Below the pieces are notes generated by a model, which was not told where the DNA came from, searched no databases, and was given only the letters and a program-made list of their open reading frames with translations. A DNA stretch of 64,000 bases from Diphasiastrum complanatum (Eukaryota > Streptophyta > Lycopodiopsida > Lycopodiales > Lycopodiaceae), in assembly GCA_029204225.1 (NCBI GenBank), contig CM055114.1:11779634-11843633 (forward strand), read 5' to 3'. The position numbers and the translations under genes were made by a program. The stretch's first letter is position 1; each line of letters starts with the position of its first letter. Below are positions 55,029-64,000 of the stretch, in pieces.

Positions 55029-56285
55029 TTATTTTGTTCTATTTTGAAATGGAAATAAACATAAAGTACTTATGAGTCTTCCGTTGATGATAAATCTAAA
55101 ATATGTTAGTAGATTGGTTTGTAATAGCATGAGCTCTGTTCTGATAAAAGCAAGCTTCCAATGCTCTTCCACCTCAACCATAGTCAAATATTTTTCATTG
55201 TAGATAATGCTTATCTCCATTCGGTTTGTGTGACCATTTAGTTCAAAGTCTTGATCCAGTGGTAGCCATGTACCTTCAATTTTCTTGTATCTCTGGTAGC
55301 TAAATGTGAGACTGAGCATTTGCTTTTCGATATGATAACGAAAGATCATTGAGGACTTTTTAATCCTGCATTCTATGTCATTATTTGTTTTACTATCCCA
55401 GCCTTGATCCATGAGATCTGACAAAGTCTCATCTGATAAATCCTTGCAAACAAATAAAGTTGGTGTCCTATGAACACTAGCACTCGAGAAAAAATCAACA
55501 AATGTATGCAATGAGATAAACCAACCTAGGTGAACAATTTTTGAGCCTGTGCTTATCTTCATAGCATTTTTAATATCAATGAGTAGCTTGCATCTCAAGG
55601 ATTCAGAAACAATGCTGTCAGGAGTAGGCCACTCATCACTTTGAAAGCTAGGCAATCGAATTGCTTCCAGCTTGCCAAAACCTCCATCTGTTTGTGGCGT
55701 ATATAAAGATTCATAAAAATAGATACCACAATCTGCAAGTTCCTTTGGACTTCTTCCTCTGTATTGTAGCTTTCCAACATCAGAGTGAATCACATCTAAT
55801 ATTCCTGCAAGTGATTGTGCGGGCTCTCATTCACTTATGCATGATGGATATAAATCTGAAAGAAAAAAAACAATGTTGAAGCATTTAAATCATAATCTGA
55901 AGAGCATCAATAAAGGAAATCACCTATGAATGTTGTAGAGTGCAAATGTTTTGATATACTTACAATTTCATTTTTGATGATCATGAGGATTGATATCATG
56001 TACTTTGATTTCTGAATGCATATATACATGTTGCACTAAGACTTCTGATATCGATTGACCTCCCAGGGTAGTCTTAAACTCCAAGATTTTTGCTTTCCAA
56101 TAAGATTTGTAAGTCATTTTTGCTCTTTTCTTTTGTCGAAAATTGCCCTTTGATGATGGATGCAGCAATACCCATGAGTTCTTCATATATTTTGTTGGCT
56201 TCCAGTTATCAGCTTCATCTTTCTCATTGTAAAGAATCACATAATCGATTGTAGATCTGGGTCTCCTCGCCATTGCTATTTTCAA
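55029..56285 (-). pseudogene. Gene Q: unidentified protein with a possible N-terminal BAH-like domain
   Basis: Two exon-like parts. 56285-55970: ATG then ARRPRSTIDYVILYNEKDEA, WKPTKYMKNSWVLLHPSSKG, and MTYKSYWKAKILEFKTTLGG QSISEVLVQHVYMHSEI. The pattern of a hydrophobic strand, WKAKIL, then V.VQ..Y...E faintly recalls a BAH domain. After an intron with donor GTAAGT (about 55965) and acceptor CACTTGCAG (about 55806), 55800-55029 reads VIHSDVGKLQYRGRSPKELA, DCGIYFYESLYTPQTDGGFG, DSIVSESLRCKLLIDIKNAM, IVHLGWFISLHTFVDFFSSA, VCKDLSDETLSDLMDQGWDS and FTYQRYKKIEG-like text. A TGA lies near the exon-1 end. Transcribed toward the histone-Ulp1 gene. No confident family. Confidence 0.5.
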
Positions 56286-56739
56286 AGCTTGGGCACCAAA
56301 AATCTCTCTGATATGTTACTTAATTTTAATTTTTCGTATCACATTTAATCTAATGTGAATGCCAACATAGTCACAGTTACTGTGTATACCATATTTTATA
56401 TAACTATACATACTATATTTCTATAACTGTAACTAGTATAGTTAGAAAATTTCATTATACTAACCAACATAGTAAAATAAATCTAACTTGAGATATTGAC
56501 GTCGGGCAGATTAGCATGTGTCGGGCAGGAAGAAGAAACCAATGGAATACGTCCATGCTGCCCAGACACAAATTTCAAAGTTTTCTATATTGCATTTTTA
56601 TTTTTTAGTTAATTTGAACTACATTACGTAGATTTCAAATCTGTGCATTTTGATTGGGCCTGGTGACGGTCAAAACTAAAGAAAAAAAATAAAAGTATCT
56701 TTACAAAGGGTCTTTTTGATCTTGAGAACTCCTCTAATG
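56286..56739. other. AT-rich edge of the block with GACGTCGGGCAG words
   Basis: Contains repeated ACTATA/CTATAACT words (56390-56470), then GACGTCGGGCAG and GTGTCGGGCAGG (56500-56530). No gene. The GACGTC words recur in the 63-kb segment. Confidence 0.45.
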
Positions 56740-58490
56740 AATAGTGTCTCCAAGTTTTTTAAGTGCATGGATTACTACAAATAATTCATTTTCCTACTGC
56801 GTAGTATAACGCAACTGAGGACCAGTGAATTTTTTGCTTTCAATTGTCAGTGGCCTATCCATTTGTAATAGAACCGCTCCAATTGCAATATCACTTGCGT
56901 TAATTCTCACGACGTAAGGTAAGTTTGGATTTTCAATTCATAACACGAGAGCTGAAACAATCAATGTTTTAAGTTTCTCAAAACAATGATTCAATTTCTT
57001 GTTTTAAACAACAAGATGACAAGATTGATTCCAAACAACAGGCAGACTAGGTTGATTCCTCGTTCCAAACAAAGGCGGACTAGGTTGATTCCACTTTTTC
57101 TTCTTATTAACAACCCCTTTTGTCAGATTATTAAGCGGAGCTGCTACCTTAGCATAATTCTCATTAAATCTTTTGAAGAAAATGGTAAATCCTAAAAATG
57201 ATTTAACTTTCTTTACAGTTCTTGGAATTGGCTACTAAATCACAATCTTGATTTTATCCTCATCAATCTTGATCCCATTAATTATGATCTTATGACCGAG
57301 ATAAAGCAACTCATGTCGGAGTTTAATCAAAATGATTCTCAGGTGCTCTATGTGTTCCTTAAAGGTTTTGCTTAAGGTACCCTGTCCTAAGATCTATCTT
57401 GATGAAATACTGAGCTCCACCCAAGCGATCTACAAGGTCATCCATCATGGGTAACGAATATTTATTCTTGACAATTACCTTATTTAAGCCATTGTAATCC
57501 ACACACATTCGAAAACTTCCATTTTTTCTCGCTTTTAGAAAAACATGAGCATCCCATGGTGATTTACTAGGTTGTATATGTCTCATCCTCAGATATTTTT
57601 CTATCTGATTTGAAATCTTGTCTCCTCTTTCTGAGAAAACCTATAGGGTTGTCTAGAGACAGCTTGACTTCCTGGAATTAATTCAATCATGTGGTCTACT
57701 AACCTTGATGGTAGTAAATCATGAGGTAATTAAGATGGAAAGACATCTCTAAATTCATTTATGATCTGTTCTTTCATTGCTTGTTCATAATCTGAATTTA
57801 TTGAGTTAAAAATTGCTGAGAATTTACAACCATTTAGATACATATCAAGAAGATCCACAACTATAATACCAAATATTAAAAAAAGTTCATATTTGGAATA
57901 GTCCAATGCTTTCATCTCATTAATTGTAGAACTCTTATCCAACGGACATACAAAATTACTACCAAATAATGTAAGTACCTTATCACCCTCCTTAAAGTGA
58001 GAACATGCTTCTCAAAATCAATTATCAAAAAAGACGATTTACTAAATAACCATTCATATCCCAAAATGAAATCAACACGGGCTAGGTCTAAAACATGAAA
58101 ATTAACTAATTCTCAATGTCTTTGTATGATCACTGGGAGATTCGGGACTTTTACGTTCCAAATCTCCAACTCTGCTCCTGAAGCTAGATAAATTTATATC
58201 TATGATTGTTGGCTTTAGTTTCCAAGCTGAGTTTCTCACAAGACAAAAAAATTATGAGTTGAACCACTGTCCAATAGAATACTCACTTCTTGATCTTTAA
58301 TTGTGCCAGCTAAATGGAAGCAGTACTGAAAGAACATTCACACTCACAATCTGTCATGTTAATTTTCAAAGTCTTACCATTACCTCTTGGGATCTCGATC
58401 ATATGAGCTGACATTTTTTTTCTTTTTGGTCAATACTTCATCATATGTCCATGTTTTTACAGACGAAACATAAGTTCTCTTTTTTAGTTT
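56740..58490 (-). pseudogene. Ty3-type pol remnant: gag knuckle, protease, RT, RNase H
   Basis: On the minus strand in order: LCFVCKNMD, a partial knuckle (about 58470). QEVSILLDSGSTHNFFV, protease active site (about 58295-58245). RHIQPSKSPWDAHVFLKARK, GSFRMCVDYNGLNKV, NKYSLPMMDDLVDRLGGAQY and FIKIDLRTGY, RT palm (57586-57360; the catalytic YxDD part is lost). ELLYLGHKIIINGIKIDEDK, VKKVKSFLGFTIFFKRF, RNase H INASDIAIGAVLLQMDRPLT and TTQ.ENELFVVIHALKK (57340-56740). Many stops and at least one deletion. Integrase is absent. Confidence 0.85.
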
Positions 58491-60528
58491 TTTCCAGAGA
58501 CAGATTTTTTGAATCTCTTTCTCTTTGGTTTCTTGGGTTCCGATGCTGCTTGATCCAATTCATCAAAATATTTTGCTTGGTCTGGACCACGTCTCTTCCT
58601 CTTCTTGGTTTTCAAAATAGTTGGAATTTGTGCATGCTGCTTCTTGGATGCCACACTGTGGAATCATATTCTTTCTAAATTTGAAAACACATCCTTGAGG
58701 CTCTGAAGCACATTTCGCCTACATATCTAGATTTGAGCTTGATTTGAAGTTTTTTCGACCATCTCGATTTATCTATTCTTGAAAATTACTAAAATTGGTT
58801 AATATTTGATTAACTATTAGTGAAGTACAGTTGACCAAATCTGACTAGAATTGACTCTGGTATGGTCAATTCACTAATTTTAGTACATTTCATAGATAAT
58901 TCAAGAAACTAAAAAAATTGAAAATTTTAAATTTTCAGATTTTGATTTTTTTTTTTTAAATTTACGTAATTTAAAAATTCATCAAAAACACTATCAGTAT
59001 TTAGGCAATCGAAATTGAAAAAAAAAATCACTATTCGATTCCTAATCTTACTGAATTAATGTCTATCAGGCTTGCATAACATGCGACATTAACTGCTTTT
59101 TTTTTACTTTACACAATTTTACATAAATTTCAATTTTACAAAAATTGTCAACCATATTTACAGATTTGTATCCTAACTGTCAGAGCACATGCATATAACC
59201 ACTCAAAACAAATGTGAATCTCTCATGCATGTGATTTTGAGAATCAACATGCAATCAATCCATGCAAGCATAGTACCACAATTTAGGAAACTGACTATAG
59301 CATGCAATCATAACAATTTCAAATTTTGCCAAATTTACTCACAAAATTACAAAACTGTAGATGGTCATAATTTTGGCTACAAGACATCAAATTGGGTGCT
59401 GCAAAGCTCAGAACAGAAGGAGATCTAGTGATCAAGACACTTGCCACATCAGCCTTCCACCTAGTCTTCACACGTGTGAGATCAGAGCAGCCAAAAAATT
59501 GTAGTAGAACACACTTTTTCTAGACCAATTGATCAAAAACCATGCAAACACCTCACCAAGCCCACAAGTGATGCTACCAATAGTCTTAAATGGTCTATTA
59601 GACTTCCATGAAACATTCATACAGTTCCTATGAAGCAGTATGGGCTGAGAACAAAGATTTTTTGATTTGTAGAAGTCAAAATAGCTTCAAACTTGATGGA
59701 GATGGAGCATAAGCCTCCGACCATCAATTTACAATTCTAATATAAAAAGAAATGCTAATCATGTTGTGAAAAAATCGAAAATGATCTCCTTATGGATTTA
59801 GAGAGATCCATCCCCCAAAAATCACCAAAAATGATCATTTTTGTACTTTTTTGACTTCCTACAAGCTCAATTGCTAGAATTCTTGGCTCTAACTTCAAGG
59901 ACAGCTTAAAAAGACTTTGATTCACCTCTTTACAAGCTCTACATGGTGTTTTATAGCCACCTACTATCCAATTTTATGAAAAAATAAGCAAAAATTATGA
60001 TTTTTAGCTCTTTTTTGGTTTTTTCTTCACTATAAAGTGGAAATTCATGACATGCAACTCTTTCTCTAACACATGCAAACCAATTTATAAAATTATAGCC
60101 ATCTAATTGATCTGATCTTGTTGGATTTTGGTTCTTACTATCTATTTTGTGTTAAGAAGCATGAAAAACCAAGCACTTTTGACCAAAACATAGCCTAGAA
60201 TCATAAATCATTGAAAGATTCGGCATGCATCATTAATATGAAAGTACACTTGCTGGAAAATTTAGATCTACATAAGATTTGAGCTAGACAACAAAAAAAC
60301 TCCAAAAAAATAGCACAAATTTGCTTTCTAGGACAATTCACCATAAACCTCAACAAAAAAAAAAGACATGATTCTTAGTAACATGCAAATTGAAATTGGG
60401 AAGATCCACCAACTTGCACACTTGTTCCACCACCTAGATGAGAATACTAGTTGATCTCCACCAAAATTCCAATGAAAAACACCACCTCTCCAAATTTCCC
60501 GATCTTCGTAAGCCTTGCTCTGATACCA
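58491..60528. other. Ty3 leader/gag region, heavily degraded
   Basis: No readable gag. AT-rich, with a CACACGTGTG at 59469. It ends in GCTCTGATACCA (60517-60528), the primer-site complement next to repeat F, so this probably is the 5' internal region of the minus-strand Ty3 element. Confidence 0.5.
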
Positions 60529-60845
60529 CTATAAGGGAAGGCTCATTCAAAGTCCTACTTACAAGACAAACACAATGGAAAACACAATGATAGAGAAACC
60601 ACCCAACCAAGTAAAAGCAATCAATCAACTCTAGAAGCTTCATCCCCAACCAAAGAATAGGAAGCATGAAAGTAGAATGAGAGTCTGGCAATGAATCAAC
60701 CACAAGATGATGTAGTGGAGCGAGTTTGGCCTCCTTATATAGATCCTAGAACCACCTGTGCACATAGTCATGCAAGATCCTAACTCCTCTATATATAGAT
60801 TCATCTAGATTAGAGTCTCTATGCATGGATCCTCTATTCATAGAA
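60529..60845 (-). repeat. LTR-like repeat F, right copy
   Basis: 317 bp, same family and orientation as 39194-39509. It adjoins the primer site, so it is the 5' LTR of a minus-strand element. Its ends are CTATAAGG..CATAGAA and not the usual TG..CA. Confidence 0.82.
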
Positions 60846-61238
60846 TTGTTATTGATAACTCTACACATGCATACATTGTCCCAAACCTTGTACTAACTTC
60901 ATTTAGTGTGTTCTGGGCCTCACAAGGATAATATTTACTTTTGGATCACGTTCAGTATGACATGGCATAACTAACAGCTTGTTTCACTGGAGTACCATGT
61001 ATCCAAGACTAGGAGTATACTGAATCCTATGTACTTGTCATGGACATAACAATATTGTCTATAGTTCAAGTGTGATTAATATATCATCAATTCTATGTGC
61101 TAGATTTGCTAGAAGAGAGAAAAAGAGAGGCTAGATTGTTTTCAAATCTTTGTGATTTCTTCTTGTCATCATTTGTTAATTTTCAAGAGAGTGCTAGGTG
61201 CATTGGAACAGGTTCAAAAAAGAAGATCAATCATTGCA
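60846..61238. other. Spacer/leader before a copia gag, no gene recognised
   Basis: AT-rich. The part after about 61080 is probably the untranslated leader of the following plus-strand gag. Confidence 0.4.
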
Positions 61239-62973
61239 ACATGGCAACCTCAAGTGGCTTCATGTTGGAAAGCAATGATAGGCTTACCTCAAGCAACTAC
61301 TCAACTTGGAAGGTGATGATGGAGTCTTTGCTAGAGATGAATGAGGTGTGGAGGAGAGACCTTTGGCACCTCAAGAGCAATTGAGGTATGATAGGAGGGC
61401 AAAAAAAACTCTTCATGTGATCAAGATGAATGTGATTAATGAACTTCTCAAGGAAGTTGGTAAGTGCACTACATCTAGCGAAGCTCGGGAAACCCTGAAG
61501 AAGGTTTATGAGTCCAAGTCTACATCTAAAGTTCTAATCCTAAGGAGTCAAAATTTTCAAAGTATTCAAAAGAAGTATGAAAGTGCTCATGCTTTTGTTT
61601 TGAATGTTAAAGCTTTGAATGATGAATTGACATGTATTGGTGAAAGCATTAAGGATGTGGAGCTTGTTCAAGTTGTTCTTAATGGCTTATTGGATGATCA
61701 TGCTAACTTGGTGAAAAGTTTTGCTATTCAAAAGAGGGCCTTGGCATTTTGCAAGTAAATTTTTTGCTAGTTTTGTGAGTTTCTTTCTTGCCATCATTCA
61801 ACAAAAAAATAGCACATGGTGTGCCACCTTTTTATGCTACTACTTCAATGTTTATTATTAGGAATGTGGTTTGATACATCGTTAAAAATTCCACAAAGTA
61901 AAAAAATTCAAATTAATTTTTCTTTTGCAGCCTCCAAAGATAGCACGCCGGCATGCTATCGGTCTCGTAAGAATTTTGTTTTTTTTTTTTGGCGAGACCC
62001 TTAGCACGTGCGCCTGCGTGCTATATTTGCAAAAAAAAAAATATATATTTCATATGGCATGCCATCGTGCTATCTTTAAAGACTGTGAAAAAAAAATTTA
62101 GTTGTTTCACGTTGCACGTCGACTTACTATGTTTGGAGGTTGAAATAAATATTCTGAAATAATATTTTTACTCAAAATTTGGTTCTCAAACGAGTCAAAA
62201 TAGCTTTTCTATTTTATAATTTACTCGGCTAGCACACCGGCATGCTAGCCGAATCAGCTCCAAAAAGAAATTTATTTTTTCAAAAAGTTCTTCAAAAAAC
62301 CTTCATTTTTTTTAAATAAAAAATTTGCAGGCTAGCTCGTCGGCATGCTAACTTTTATAGCTTCAAGAACGGTTTTTTATTTATTTAAGAGTAAACCTAT
62401 ATTTTATTTTGTGATGGACCTATTTAAAATTTGATGGATAGCCAAATTTTTAAGTATGCATCAAACCACAATTCTTTTTCTTAAAAAATCGTATAGTGGC
62501 ATAAAAAGAGTAGCACACCATATGCTACCATTTTGTTGAATCATGGATAGAAGAAACTTGCAGAAAAATTACTCGCAGAATGTCAAAACCTTTCAAAAGA
62601 CATTGCCAAGTATGGAGGACTTATAAGAGATCTTGGTGGCTGAAGAGTTTAGACTCCAAGCAAGAGGAAGATCATCTTCTACATCTCAAGTTGGAGAGGG
62701 GAAGCTATGTTCTCAAGGGGCAAGTTCAAGTTCAAGGACAAAGAAGAGTGGTTTAAAGGACAAAATCAAGGTGAGTCATCTTCTTTTGAGGGTAACAAGG
62801 ACAAGTCAAAGTTGAAATGTTTCTATTGTGGAGTGAAAGGGCTTTTGCTTGTGATTGCTTCAAGAAGAAAAGAGATCAAGATGAGAAGCAAGGCAATTTC
62901 ACTTTTGATGAGGATGGTATTGATGAGCAAAATTCAAGTGATTCTTTTTTTATGTCTTCTTGTTTGCTAACAC
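61239..62973 (+). pseudogene. Copia gag (E-related family) split by a MULE-like MITE
   Basis: MATSSGFMLESNDRLTSSNY STWKVMMESLLEMNEV, a small deletion, then EERPLAPQEQLRYDRRAKKT, HVIKMNVINELLKEVGKCTT and VELVQVVLNGLLDDHANLVK. The frame is interrupted at 61736-62591 by a foldback element. It resumes with LPSMEDL, an in-frame stop, VAEEFRLQARGRSSS and the knuckle KLKCFYCGVKG (a base lost, so GHFASDC is damaged), then FDEDGIDEQNSSDSF. It stops at about 62973, where a different repeat begins. Close in wording to element E but on the opposite strand. Confidence 0.88.
61736..62591. mobile_element. MULE-like non-autonomous foldback element, 9-bp TSD
   Basis: Perfect 9-bp target duplication TTCAAAAGA (61727-61735 and 62592-62600). 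The termini GGGCCTTGGCATTTTGCAAG and, inverted, AGGTTTTGACATTCTGCGAG are alike. The inverted similarity extends over at least 150 bp (ATTCAACAAAA..TAGCA.ATGGTGTGC, CTTTTTATGC.ACTA, GTGGTTTGAT.CAT). 9-bp TSDs with long TIRs are typical of Mutator-like elements. No transposase is encoded. It holds several hairpins of type TAGCAC.CCGGCATGCTA (61941, 62229, 62333). Confidence 0.88.
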
Positions 62974-63885
<912 letters not shown>

Positions 63886-64000
63886 GATTTTGATTTAGGG
63901 CTTAAGACACTAGATAAATAGATAGTGTATGATGATAGTTGAATGTTAGATTTGTACTTTGGAAACACATGAAGATCTGATCACTCCCTGTCTGTACAAC

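Noticed and set aside
46925-56285. Endogenous giant-virus insertion (such viruses can encode histones and Ulp1-like proteases)
   Set aside because: Spliceosomal introns with matched phases, a CENH3-like sequence and no other viral genes argue for a plant or transposon origin; not fully excluded.

Overview
The window looks like a TE-dense, AT-rich piece of land-plant nuclear DNA. The grounds are GT-AG introns of up to 8 kb, copia and Ty3 elements primed by initiator tRNA-Met, a plant-type A1 aspartic protease relic, and long (AG)n/(CT)n and poly(C) tracts. The species cannot be named; a large-genome plant, possibly a non-seed plant, would fit. No bacterial, organellar or rRNA genes were seen.

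Layout. 1-5.9 kb (+): two broken copia elements and an internally deleted LINE sitting between (CT)n tracts. 6.3-6.8 kb (-): C-terminal relic of an unknown acidic protein. 8.6-21.6 kb (+): a host gene, six exons of GET1 (WRB/CHD5 family, ER receptor for tail-anchored protein insertion), with matching intron phases. Its introns hold a 407-bp TRIM element whose LTRs carry a tRNA-like sequence, a 3.7-kb copia element (TSD ATGTC) and a LINE relic. 22-31.7 kb: gag fragments, a minisatellite, an A1 aspartic protease pseudogene cut by an LTR, and a copia relic containing a Ty3-type LTR. 31.7-38 kb: a nested LTR region with chromodomain Ty3 integrase and a solo LTR with perfect TSD.

39.5-56.3 kb is the most unusual part. 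With two copia insertions set aside (40308-45996, TSD ATGGC; 48593-54630, TSD TATTG/TACTG), what remains is a compact three-gene block. Gene P (-) and a fusion gene (+) diverge from a promoter rich in CACATGTG/ACACGTGT palindromes, and gene Q (-) converges on the fusion gene. The fusion gene joins a complete CENH3-like histone H3 fold to a C48/Ulp1-type protease over four phase-consistent exons (472 codons). It is now broken by three in-frame TAG codons and one copia insertion. Gene Q may start with a BAH-like domain. The block lies between two copies of one LTR-like repeat (39194-39509 and 60529-60845) and next to Ty3 PR-RT-RNase H remains, so it may be an undescribed mobile element or cargo.

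56.7-64 kb: Ty3 relic, a copia gag split by a MULE-like MITE (856 bp, 9-bp TSD), a GACGTC-rich palindromic segment and a 138-bp (AG)n tract.

The block reads like a set of chromatin-directed proteins (histone fold, SUMO-type protease, possible BAH reader). That is inference from domain resemblance and needs profile searches.
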